DNA from: Verrucomicrobiota bacterium
GTDB taxonomy: Bacteria > Verrucomicrobiota > Verrucomicrobiia > Chthoniobacterales > JAFAMB01
NCBI GenBank assembly: GCA_019236035.1
Contig: JAFAJU010000105.1
Span: 1 to 8,007 of the forward strand
Reading direction: 5' to 3'
DNA: 8,007 nt
Under the pieces are notes generated by a model, which saw only the letters and a list, made by a program, of their open reading frames with translations, did no database searches and was not told the origin of the DNA. The position numbers were made by a program, and so were the translations under genes. Below are positions 1 to 5,970 of this stretch, in pieces; position 1 is the stretch's first letter; every line of letters starts with the position of its first letter.

Positions 1-314
1 CCGATCGACGATACCTGTTCGGGGATTCACCGCTTGAAACGGATTGGCGGCTTTTCGTCACCTTGATCAGGTTCGACGCGGTCTACCATGGACATTTTAA
101 ATGCAACGTCCGCCGGATCGTCGATTACCCGAACTTGTATGGCTACCTCCGTGATCTTTATCAGATTGATGGAATCGCCAACACGGTGAATTTCGATCAC
201 ATCAAGCGCCACTACTACTTTACTCACGACGATATAAATCCTACGCGGATCGTCCCCGTCGGCCCGGCGCAGGATCTGTGGGCCCCTCATGGGAGACAGT
301 CGCTGGCCACTTAA
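1..314 (+). CDS. yqjG: Glutathionyl-hydroquinone reductase (YqjG/ECM4-type), C-terminal part
   Basis: This is the last 103 codons of a gene that enters from the left; its reading frame begins at base 3. The family reduces glutathionyl-hydroquinones with glutathione in the cytoplasm, releasing the hydroquinone and protecting against or recycling quinones. The visible part is the all-alpha C-terminal glutathione-transferase domain with hallmark segments of the family: DWRLF, then RFDAVYHGHFKCN, RRIVDYPNL, GYLRDLYQ, NFDHIKRHYY and INPTRIVPVGP. Tyrosines in these segments belong to the hydroquinone pocket in characterised members. The N-terminal thioredoxin-like domain with the catalytic cysteine lies outside the window, so its integrity cannot be judged. 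The frame stays open to TAA at 312-314, which overlaps the stop of the minus-strand gene. The family call is firm because the motifs are nearly continuous; the substrate is not known. Confidence 0.93.
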   Translation, partial: DRRYLFGDSPLETDWRLFVTLIRFDAVYHGHFKCNVRRIVDYPNLYGYLRDLYQIDGIANTVNFDHIKRHYYFTHDDINPTRIVPVGPAQDLWAPHGRQSLAT

Positions 315-505
315 TCTTCAGCGCGCTGTTCAAGCAGTTCATCGATGAGGTTCATCGCTTGGAGCGCGTCCGCCGCGAGCCATTGAAGACGAGCCTTGGC
401 GTGTTCCAGCGTGGGCAAATCCCATTCAGGCTGCCGCCTGACGTCGACGTCGCTGAGCGTCGTACGCATATTCTCCAGAAGCGAATCAAGTTTGAGTGCG
501 GCCAT
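311..505 (-). CDS. Small helical hypothetical protein (64 aa)
   Basis: I do not recognise this protein. It starts MAALKLDSLLENM, ends LIDELLEQRAED, and is 64 residues long. It is acidic, probably all helical, and has no membrane segment or cysteine. The ATG at 505 is preferred because a GGAG lies 11 bases upstream on the minus strand. The frame could extend to a GTG at 574 (87 residues), but that start has no ribosome binding site. The stop codon overlaps the stop of the glutathionyl-hydroquinone reductase gene by three bases, a compact convergent arrangement that favours a real gene. Function is unknown. The main doubt is its short length. Confidence 0.5.
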   Translation of the reverse strand: MAALKLDSLLENMRTTLSDVDVRRQPEWDLPTLEHAKARLQWLAADALQAMNLIDELLEQRAED

Positions 506-596
506 GGCTGAATGATCTCCGGAATCGTCTCGCGCTATCAAGTTGGAAAAGTTGTCGGGAATTGGGAGGCTCACCTACCGCCGAGCCGCGTTGGGC

Positions 597-690
597 GAAC
601 CGCGAAGCGGTTTAACAGAACAGCCCAGGCCTGGAAGGCCTGGGCTATGGCCTTTAACCGCTTCGCGGTAGGGCAGCTTCGCTGCTGATA
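597..690. repeat. Nested palindromic intergenic repeat (REP-like)
   Basis: The outer arms are 599-615 (ACCGCGAAGCGGTTTAA) and 653-669 (TTTAACCGCTTCGCGGT), which are reverse complements with one mismatch. Inside them is a perfect 11-bp stem, 622-632 (AGCCCAGGCCT) against 636-646 (AGGCCTGGGCT), with a 3-base loop. A third small hairpin, GCAGC-TTC-GCTGC, follows at 673-685. No gene covers it, and the minus-strand open frame across it (571-777) is only a product of the repeat. I know similar elements from intergenic regions of Verrucomicrobiota and Planctomycetota. It lies upstream of the plus-strand gene at 829. Confidence 0.75.
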
Positions 691-789
691 GGGACTTGCG
701 TATAAAGATCGGGCTTTCAACCCCGGGGCATCCAGCGAGACAAATGTTTGAAACGGTCGGACGATTTTAGCGTGCACCGTGAAGCTAAC

Positions 790-808
790 TAAGGTAAGAT
801 TAGCCTAA
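790..808 (+). promoter_or_regulatory. Possible DtxR/IdeR-like operator
   Basis: The 19 bases TAAGGTAAGATTAGCCTAA match 14 of 19 positions of the DtxR/IdeR consensus as I remember it (TTAGGTTAGCCTAACCTAA). The site ends 20 bases before the ATG at 829 and ten bases before its ribosome binding site, where a repressor could block initiation. Internal symmetry is only partial (5 of 9 half-site positions), and no metal-dependent regulator is visible in the window, so this is only suggestive. Confidence 0.2.
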
Positions 809-828
809 TTTCCCCCTAGGAGTGCGGT

Positions 829-1206
829 ATGTCCCGATTTTTGGACCAGATTTTCTCTTGCCAGAGAGACCAATACACGAGTTGTCCGCCGCATAGGTTG
901 TTAGAGAAATGTGGTGTTCCAACGGATGCCGTGGACCGGGCTGAATTGGAACGGGCAATGTGGCTCTGGGGGCGGCGTCCGAGATATGTGCTTTTTGATG
1001 GTGGTAAGGTTCTGTGGGGAAGGTTGAGCCTGTCCGTTTTGGCAATCCTCTTCCTGGTGTCATTCGATATTCCGGGCTTGCTGATCGCTGCAGCATTCAG
1101 TTTTGTGGTCGCGACGTTGATGTTGTTCGATTTCTACTGGCGAGAACGTTGGAAGCGGGACTACGAGAATTGCCTTTACCGCCTCATCCGAGCTTATCTC
1201 CGCTGA
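829..1206 (+). CDS. Hypothetical two-helix membrane protein (125 aa)
   Basis: I cannot assign a family. The start is well supported: AGGAG at 818-822 lies six bases before the ATG. The first 60 residues are soluble and charged, with cysteines at 11, 19 and 28 and aromatic segments around MWLWGRRPRYVLF (44-56). Two hydrophobic helices follow, at about 64-80 and 83-102, separated by the short turn FDIPG, so they probably form a hairpin in the inner membrane. The tail (103-125) is basic and aromatic (FYWRERWKRDYENC) and ends in RAYLR. By the positive-inside rule both ends probably face the cytoplasm. The gene stands alone, with a palindromic repeat and a possible metal-regulator box upstream. 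Base composition and codon use look coding. No enzyme motif is visible. Confidence 0.75.
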   Translation: MSRFLDQIFSCQRDQYTSCPPHRLLEKCGVPTDAVDRAELERAMWLWGRRPRYVLFDGGKVLWGRLSLSVLAILFLVSFDIPGLLIAAAFSFVVATLMLFDFYWRERWKRDYENCLYRLIRAYLR

Positions 1207-1263
1207 GGCAGATAGCCGCGAAAACGGAAGGCGTCGTTTGACACGTTTCGCGGGCGACTGATT

Positions 1264-1340
1264 CACGGCAGCAGCCGTGGCTTACGCCGTAGAATTCGTG
1301 GCTCTTTCCCTGCGCGGCTTTGCTGCTTGTGCCGCGCGGG
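1264..1340. repeat. Two short hairpins between convergent genes; possible bidirectional terminator
   Basis: The first hairpin is CACGGC-AGCA-GCCGTG at 1264-1279. The second pairs 1309-1318 (CCTGCGCGGC) with 1331-1340 (GCCGCGCGGG), ten pairs with one mismatch around a 12-base loop. They lie between the ends of a plus-strand gene (1206) and a minus-strand gene (1344), where terminators are expected. Neither is followed by a clear T-run, so simple intrinsic termination is uncertain. The minus-strand text CGGCGTAAGCCACGGC resembles repeat debris common in Planctomycetota and Verrucomicrobiota. Confidence 0.35.
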
Positions 1341-1343
1341 AAA

Positions 1344-1637
1344 TCAGAAACCCCAGATTGTTCCGGCCAACAAAGCCAGCCCTAGGAGAGTGACAAGAAC
1401 CACCGTTACCAGCCATTCGACCATGCTATCTGAGGGCGGCGTGAGGAGATGCGAGGTTTCGCAACGCTTCTCTTCTGCCGGTCGTTCCTCAGCGCGATCT
1501 CTTTCGAAGGCTTGCCGAGCGGATTCGAAATCGATAATTTTCTTAGAAGCCATGTAATCGACAGCAGGCCGGTCGGAACGGAGAGAGCGCCTGTGTTCCC
1601 CCGACTTAGGCTGTCCGGTTTGATCGATGGTCAACAT
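1344..1637 (-). CDS. Small tail-anchored membrane protein, hypothetical (97 aa)
   Basis: I do not recognise this protein. A charged soluble part (residues 1-70, including the helix-prone stretch IIDFESARQAFERDRAEERP) is followed by one strongly hydrophobic C-terminal helix at 74-96. The chain ends immediately after it with TIWGF, so it should be anchored in the inner membrane by its tail with the N-terminus in the cytoplasm. I chose the ATG at 1637 because GGAAG lies eight bases upstream. A second candidate, the ATG at 1553 (MASKKIIDFESARQ, 69 residues), looks more like a natural protein start but lacks a ribosome binding site. It converges with the plus-strand membrane protein at 829-1206. 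No partner or reaction can be inferred. Confidence 0.6.
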   Translation of the reverse strand: MLTIDQTGQPKSGEHRRSLRSDRPAVDYMASKKIIDFESARQAFERDRAEERPAEEKRCETSHLLTPPSDSMVEWLVTVVLVTLLGLALLAGTIWGF

Positions 1638-1654
1638 ACTGACTGCTTCCGTTA

Positions 1655-1970
1655 GTAGCGAACATTGGCCCTGGGCATCCTGGTTGGCGAATACCGAAGG
1701 CGCGTTGAATAAAAATAAACGACGTCTCTGGAGACAAAAACTAACAAATTAGTTATTAAGTTCAGCAAGCTCGTTGCTGAAAAGAACCCGGATCAGTGAT
1801 GATTGCCGGCCTTTGAAAGGCCACTCGCGCCTATGCGCACTGAGTCACTTAAATGACCACTGGTACTGATTCGGATCGATACGCTGGCCAGCGGTCTTTG
1901 CAACCGGATGCGACATTGGGGAGTTTCTTGTCATCATTTTGTACTGGCCCCCTTTCTTAGAGAAAGCTTC
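1655..1970. other. Gene-free stretch with several perfect short stem-loops
   Basis: I see no gene in these roughly 315 bases. They hold several inverted repeats: AACTAA-CAAA-TTAGTT (1739-1754), TTCAGCAA-GCTCG-TTGCTGAA (1761-1781), GGCCTTT-G-AAAGGCC (1808-1822), GCGC-CTAT-GCGC (about 1827-1838) and CTTTCT-TAG-AGAAAG (1952-1966). None is followed by a convincing T-run. The stretch could be a leader or promoter region for the minus-strand gene at 1344-1637, a structured RNA, or decayed sequence. I recognise no known RNA family. Confidence 0.4.
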
Positions 1971-2249
1971 TTATCTAATAGCAGCGAGCAACGAGGTTAG
2001 CAACCAAAAAATTGTGATGGCACAATAAATGTTCCCACTCACCCTCTGCCGGTAGGCCGCTCTGCCCTCAAATCGGCGGAGATTTGCGAGCAACGCGCTT
2101 TTCTTGGAAAGAAATTTGCCGCGGTCTGCTTGCCAGCCATCCTCGCAGAATAAGGATCCAAGTCCGATCAGCCAAATCCGTTTGTCGCGGCACGATATAA
2201 CTGGCAACCATGAGCTATCATTTGATAAAGCGAATCGGATGGTTGGCAT
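1971..2249 (-). CDS. Doubtful small hypothetical protein with C-terminal hydrophobic segment (92 aa)
   Basis: This open frame may be a gene or a remnant. The last 25 residues, GNIYCAITIFWLLTSLLAAIR and the few before them, read like a membrane helix with a basic approach (RRFEGRAAYRQR). The N-terminal half (SSWLPVISCRDKRIWLIGLGSLFCEDGW) is less protein-like. The ATG at 2249 has no ribosome binding site. It lies 90 bases downstream of the DUF1772-like gene on the same strand, and an overlapping plus-strand open frame looks even less coding. I do not recognise a family. It could be the eroded end of a larger membrane protein. Confidence 0.28.
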   Translation of the reverse strand: MPTIRFALSNDSSWLPVISCRDKRIWLIGLGSLFCEDGWQADRGKFLSKKSALLANLRRFEGRAAYRQRVSGNIYCAITIFWLLTSLLAAIR

Positions 2250-2339
2250 TTTGTTAGCGACCGAAAATGTTAGAATCGACGAGATGATTAGGGCGTATCC
2301 TCTACAACGATCCGTCGATCGTTGGGAACATTACATTAT

Positions 2340-2795
2340 TCAAATTTGTGTGGCCATAGTGATGCACAGCAAAATGAAACCCAGCAATTGCAGCGAAGCC
2401 CGCACCCCTTGGGCCATCGTCCAGCGCGCCCGAACCAACTTCCAGTCAGCCGGCAATTCGTCCGGATTCCAATTAGCGATCTGCTGATCGATCGGCTGGT
2501 TCAACCAGATAGAGGACGCTCCCGCGGCCGAGAAAAAAAACACGGCTGCCCAAACTGCCTGGTTGGGAATGTCGTTCTCTTTGAACCGGAGAGCATAAAT
2601 AAGGATAAGAATAACAGATAGCCCCGTCAGGATCGGCATCACCCGGTTAAAGGTACGAAGGAGCCCCTGTTCAACCTCGACACGATGTGCTTCCGGCAGT
2701 TGCCGAATATTCGGTCGCACGAATAGGAAAAGCGCAAACTCCGCGCACGCCGCGAATCCCGGAACCACCAGGACAAGAAATTCCAACCAGTCCAT
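2340..2795 (-). CDS. DUF1772 / anthrone-oxygenase-like integral membrane protein (151 aa)
   Basis: This is a small four-helix membrane protein with hydrophobic segments at about 5-26, 53-70, 79-97 and 132-148. Between helices 3 and 4 is the segment NQPIDQQIANWNPDELPADW (99-118) followed by VRARW, which matches the N-x-P-[IL]-N-x-x-[IL]-x-x-W region typical of the DUF1772 (anthrone oxygenase-like) family; its length of about 150 residues also fits. Fungal members oxygenate anthrones, but most bacterial members have no known reaction, so no function is claimed. The open frame reaches back to 2939, but that extra part is the translated arm and loop of an inverted repeat. I therefore place the start at the ATG at 2795 (MDWLEFLVLVVPGF), although it lacks a clear ribosome binding site. 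Confidence 0.75.
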   Translation of the reverse strand: MDWLEFLVLVVPGFAACAEFALFLFVRPNIRQLPEAHRVEVEQGLLRTFNRVMPILTGLSVILILIYALRFKENDIPNQAVWAAVFFFSAAGASSIWLNQPIDQQIANWNPDELPADWKLVRARWTMAQGVRASLQLLGFILLCITMATQI

Positions 2796-2850
2796 ACGGG
2801 CGCAGGATAGCAAAAAGGGCCTAAATAGAGAAGCGGGGAAGCCAAGGGCT

Positions 2851-2964
2851 GGTAGGGCGAGGCTCCGCCCGAGCCGTGGCGCGTGACGACCAAAGGACAA
2901 CCCGACGTGTTCCCCCGCCCTAGAGACGTCACGCGCCACGGCTCGGGCGGAGCCTCGCCCTACC
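2851..2964. repeat. Perfect 38-bp inverted repeat with 38-base loop
   Basis: Arms 2851-2888 and 2927-2964 are exact reverse complements. They begin GGTAGGGCGAGGCTCCGCCC, continue GAGCCGTGGCGCGTGACG, and are separated by 38 unpaired bases. It lies between two minus-strand genes, 55 bases before one start and 36 bases after the other stop. The GGCTCGGGCGGAGCC core is a motif I know from interspersed repeats in Verrucomicrobiota. The absence of any mismatch suggests recent insertion or gene conversion. It may act as a transcription barrier or be a non-autonomous mobile element; no transposase is present. Confidence 0.85.
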
Positions 2965-2999
2965 GCCCTACGGCTTCGACCGGTTCGAAGTAATCACAG

Positions 3000-3803
3000 T
3001 CAGGTTAGAGTACGATAGAGAAAGCCAGCCAGGATTTCATTGAAAGCATGAGCTCGCTCGACGTTACCCAGGTGAGCTGCATCCTTTAATAGAACCAGTT
3101 CCGAGCCGGCAATTCTTTGCTGGATCGCGCGCGAAATTCTTTCCGGAAACCCCAAGTCCTGTTCGCACGGGATAAGTAAGGTTTTCGCCCGGATTGATGA
3201 AAGCGCCTCAGTGGTATTAAGGCCCTGGACTGCACGACAGCAGCTGACATAACCGTCAACCGAGGTCGAAAGAATCTGATCCGCTACCCACGCCTTGGTG
3301 TGGGGGGTCTCTTCAATGAACCGAACGCTAAACCAGCGCGCAAGCGTTGGTTCGACTTGGCTTTGGAGCCCGTCTTTACGAACTTTGTTGATCCGATCTT
3401 CAAGGAGGTTTTTCCCTTGCTCCTCTGTCTGGCTGCCAGTGCTGCACAGGACCAGGCTGGAGAGCTTGTCAGGAAACTGAAGGGCAAACGTCTGGCCAAT
3501 CATTCCACCGATTGACAGGCCGACAAACGCTGCGCGCGGGATCTCCAAGTGATCAAGCAGCGCCGCGACATCCGACGCAAGTTCTTGCAGGGTGTAGGCT
3601 GCGCCCGGGGATCCGCTGTCGCCGTGGCCACGCAGATCGTAAAGCAAAACACGAAACCGGCGCGTCAGAAGCGGCAGCTGATACCCCCAAATATCCATGC
3701 TGGTCGCCAATGCATGGCTCAGCACTACTACCGGTTGTCCCTGATCGCCTTCCAGGCGGTAGGCGAGTTTATAACCGTTGATCGTTGCGGATGCTCTGTT
3801 CAT
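3000..3803 (-). CDS. Alpha/beta hydrolase, 3-oxoadipate enol-lactonase (PcaD)-like
   Basis: This is a complete cytoplasmic alpha/beta-hydrolase. Numbered from the longest frame (TTG at 3836, 278 residues), the visible parts are the oxyanion segment LSHALAT (39-45), the DLRGHGDSGSP strand-turn (67-77), the nucleophile elbow GLSIGGMIGQ with Ser108, the probable acid Asp227 in CEQD, and His255 in KDAAHLGNVERA. The catalytic triad is therefore complete. The overall pattern, especially GLSIGGMIGQ followed by LSSLVLCSTGS, resembles PcaD, which opens 3-oxoadipate enol-lactone in the beta-ketoadipate pathway. No other pathway gene is nearby, so the true substrate may be another lactone or ester. The ATG at 3803 (MNRASATINGYKLAYRLEG) fits the usual family start better than the TTG; neither has a clear ribosome binding site. 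Confidence 0.85.
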   Translation of the reverse strand: MNRASATINGYKLAYRLEGDQGQPVVVLSHALATSMDIWGYQLPLLTRRFRVLLYDLRGHGDSGSPGAAYTLQELASDVAALLDHLEIPRAAFVGLSIGGMIGQTFALQFPDKLSSLVLCSTGSQTEEQGKNLLEDRINKVRKDGLQSQVEPTLARWFSVRFIEETPHTKAWVADQILSTSVDGYVSCCRAVQGLNTTEALSSIRAKTLLIPCEQDLGFPERISRAIQQRIAGSELVLLKDAAHLGNVERAHAFNEILAGFLYRTLT

Positions 3804-3836
3804 AGTCTGCACAGGCCCGGTCTGGGAGGTGCTCAA

Positions 3837-4076
3837 TTCGGGACCGGGCAGGCCATCAGGTGCCTTTAGCCCTTCGAGATAAGGCCGGATTGTTGGTCCA
3901 TATAACTACCTAATAATCAACGTTTTAACTAAGAAGATCACGGCAGAAAATGTAGTTTCACGGCACGAATTAGTCTCCAAAAGTGTCAGCAAAGTGGCAA
4001 CGACTTTTGGGAGTCTGCTGTTATGCATAGGCGTGTAAGCGTTTCCGAAGCCAGCGTAAACTCGTTAGCCTGCAGA
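3837..4076. other. Gene-free spacer with one long imperfect hairpin
   Basis: This spacer separates two minus-strand genes. It contains CTCCAAAAGT at 3975-3984 facing ACTTTTGGGAG at 4003-4013, a stem with one bulged base and an 18-base loop. There is no T-run after it on the minus strand. The part nearest the hydrolase is AT-rich (about 3900-3950) and is the likely promoter region, but I cannot define good -35 and -10 boxes. Confidence 0.35.
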
Positions 4077-4595
4077 TCAAGTGCCAGAGGTTGGTTTAGG
4101 CTTTTTGCCGCCTCGCATTAACAGCGGATTGTCGGTGCGTTTTTGTTCTTCCGGCGTCAGAAAGCGACGCAGGTCAGCTTCAATTTCGGCCACGCTTCCG
4201 GTTGTCGTCTGAATGCCGTGAAGTTGGTCGAGATCCTGGACCAGACGCTCATATCCGTGGCAAATTACTGCGAGCTGAGCAAGGAGATAGACCGGCACAA
4301 CCGCTTCGCCCTCTCTGACGCTGCACATCAGCCGGGCAAGAGAACGGAGATTTTTGTCGGTGAGCACGAGTACTTCAATCTCGATGCCTCCCGTTTTCGG
4401 ATCCGTGATCTGAACATTGATTTCCTGAATAGCATAGTCAATCTCGACGCTGAACCTGAAGTCGCCCTTCCCTTCAAAAGAGAAGTATTGGACTTTGTCT
4501 CCCTCGTTGGCCGCATACAGCTCTGCGCCCCGACGCTTCACGTCTGTTACCCAGTTATCGACCATCAACCGAAGCTCTTGCTCGGAATTGCTCAT
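4077..4595 (-). CDS. Hypothetical soluble protein (172 aa)
   Basis: I do not recognise this protein, but it looks like a true gene. AAGGA lies nine bases before the ATG at 4595, the frame is uninterrupted, and the composition is protein-like. The first half reads as helix then alternating beta strands: VQYFSFEGKGDFRFSVEIDY (35-54), then IQEINVQITDPKTGGIEIEV (56-75). A helical middle follows, with VVPVYLLAQLAVICHGYERL (99-118). The end is charged and ends GGKKPKPTSGT, probably disordered. There is no signal peptide or clear membrane span, so it is probably cytoplasmic. It is divergent from the alcohol dehydrogenase gene at 4788, with about 190 bases of shared upstream DNA. Confidence 0.7.
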   Translation of the reverse strand: MSNSEQELRLMVDNWVTDVKRRGAELYAANEGDKVQYFSFEGKGDFRFSVEIDYAIQEINVQITDPKTGGIEIEVLVLTDKNLRSLARLMCSVREGEAVVPVYLLAQLAVICHGYERLVQDLDQLHGIQTTTGSVAEIEADLRRFLTPEEQKRTDNPLLMRGGKKPKPTSGT

Positions 4596-4703
4596 TTTGC
4601 TCGGTCCTTATCAGCGGAGTAAACATAAAAACAGACAGGCAGCGCACAAGGACGGAATTCGCGCTCAAGAATAGAAAACCCAGGTACTACTCATGAATTC
4701 TGC

Positions 4704-4744
4704 TTGAGTACTTGAGTTCCTAAGTTCTTAAGTTCCTAAGTCCC
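4704..4744. repeat. Octamer tandem repeat with AGTTC core
   Basis: Five units run head to tail: TTGAGTAC, TTGAGTTCC, TAAGTTCT, TAAGTTCC and TAAGTCCC. All are eight bases long except one of nine, and drift is visible between units. The array sits 43 bases before the alcohol dehydrogenase start, inside its presumed promoter or leader. It resembles the array just after the methylmalonate-semialdehyde dehydrogenase gene, which has the same period and the same AGTTC core. Confidence 0.7.
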
Positions 4745-4787
4745 GCAAGGCTCAAAATTCAACCAACAAGGTCTAACTCCCCAAAAT

Positions 4788-5951
4788 ATGGTTGCTAAAA
4801 TCGCTCTTCCACGGATTATGAGAGTCGGTGGCGGTTCTTTTTCCGAAGCCAGGGACGTTCTCCGAGTTCTTGGGCTGAACAATCCGCTGATTGTCACCGA
4901 TCCTTTTTTGCGGAAACGTGGCTTGGCACGACTACTTGCTGACTCGCTGACTGCATTAGGCGATCCGCGAATTTTTTCTGAAACGGTTCTCGATCCGACT
5001 GTGGCCTCGGTGGAGACCGGACTCAAATTTCTCAAGGACGCCGCTCATGACTGTGTCATTGGGCTTGGCGGTGGCAGTTCGATCGATACCGCGAAAGCGA
5101 TCGCAGTTCTGGCGGTGCATGGGGGGCACATGCGAGACTACAAGGCGCCCCATGAACAAAACGAACCAGGGCTGCCGGTAATCGCCATTCCGACGACGGC
5201 GGGAACGGGTTCTGAGGCGACCAGGTTCACGATCGTTACAGATGACGAGACTGCAGAAAAGATGCTGTGCATTGGGCTCGCGTACTTACCAAAGGCTGCG
5301 CTGGTGGACTTCGAACTGACGCTCACAAAGCCGATGCGTTTGACCGCAGATACTGGAGTAGATTCGCTAACGCATGCCATCGAGGCGTACGTGAGCAGGC
5401 GCGCCAACCCCTTTTCGGACAGCTTCGCACTCACCGCGATGAAGGCGATTTGGAAGCATTTGGAAACTGCATGTTTCGAACCGCAAAATCGTATTGCTCG
5501 TGAAGGGATGATGCTTGCTGCAACCCAGGCAGGGATCGCCTTTTCCAATTCGAGTGTTGCTTTGGTGCACGGAATGAGCCGTCCGATCGGGGCTAAGTTT
5601 CATGTGCCGCACGGTATGTCGAATGCTATGCTCCTGCCGGCTGTAACCGAGTTTTCTGTCCAGGCGGCCGTTGATCGCTACGCGGAATGCGCCGGCGCCA
5701 TGGGGATGGTGCCGCCGGGCACCGTTGCCGGTAAGGCTGTCGCCGAGCTAATCCAGAAACTGCATGAGCTCAACAAGAAACTCGAGGTGCCGACTCCTGG
5801 CGGATTCGGGATTAGTCGCCAGGCTTGGGAAGAAAGTATTCCGACCATGGTGGAGCAAGCATTAGCCTCCGGCTCACCAGCAAACAATCCGCGTGTGCCG
5901 TCTCCGCAAGAGATCGCGCGGCTTTATCAGGAAATCTGGACCGCAGAATAG
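4788..5951 (+). CDS. Iron-containing (group III) alcohol dehydrogenase
   Basis: This cytoplasmic enzyme interconverts an alcohol and an aldehyde with NAD(H), using a divalent metal, usually Fe2+. At 387 residues it has the usual family length. The N-terminal nucleotide-binding half contains IGLGGGSSIDTAKA (91-104) and PTTAGTGSEAT (135-145). The metal site is complete: Asp192 and His196 in GVDSLTHAIEAYVS, His261 in LVHGMSRPIG, and His275 in VPHGMSNAMLLP, with the spacing seen in lactaldehyde reductase FucO. The substrate cannot be read from sequence; 1,3-propanediol, lactaldehyde and 3- or 4-hydroxy-acid dehydrogenases belong to this group. The semialdehyde dehydrogenase downstream suggests a hydroxy acid or alcohol giving malonate or methylmalonate semialdehyde. 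The ATG at 4788 gives the normal N-terminus, although AAGG lies a distant 16 bases upstream. Confidence 0.93.
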   Translation: MVAKIALPRIMRVGGGSFSEARDVLRVLGLNNPLIVTDPFLRKRGLARLLADSLTALGDPRIFSETVLDPTVASVETGLKFLKDAAHDCVIGLGGGSSIDTAKAIAVLAVHGGHMRDYKAPHEQNEPGLPVIAIPTTAGTGSEATRFTIVTDDETAEKMLCIGLAYLPKAALVDFELTLTKPMRLTADTGVDSLTHAIEAYVSRRANPFSDSFALTAMKAIWKHLETACFEPQNRIAREGMMLAATQAGIAFSNSSVALVHGMSRPIGAKFHVPHGMSNAMLLPAVTEFSVQAAVDRYAECAGAMGMVPPGTVAGKAVAELIQKLHELNKKLEVPTPGGFGISRQAWEESIPTMVEQALASGSPANNPRVPSPQEIARLYQEIWTAE

Positions 5952-5970
5952 GTCGCGAAGGAAAGCGATG

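Noticed and set aside
571..777. Minus-strand open frame of 68 codons
   Set aside because: It runs through the nested palindrome, has low protein character and no ribosome binding site.
1735..1800. Intrinsic terminators at the stem-loops
   Set aside because: No T-run follows the stems on either strand in the right orientation.
2104..2487. Plus-strand open frame of 127 codons
   Set aside because: It overlaps the opposite-strand DUF1772-like gene, has unlikely composition and no domain pattern.
2796..2939. N-terminal extension of the DUF1772-like protein (open frame to 2939)
   Set aside because: The added residues are the translated inverted-repeat arm and loop; the family-like sequence starts with the hydrophobic helix at the ATG at 2795.
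3000..3803. Firm assignment of the hydrolase as PcaD of a beta-ketoadipate operon
   Set aside because: The catalytic motifs fit, but no other pca gene is in the window and alpha/beta hydrolases with this elbow act on many esters and lactones.
4704..4744. CRISPR-like array
   Set aside because: Units are only eight bases, directly abutting and without spacers; this is a simple tandem repeat.
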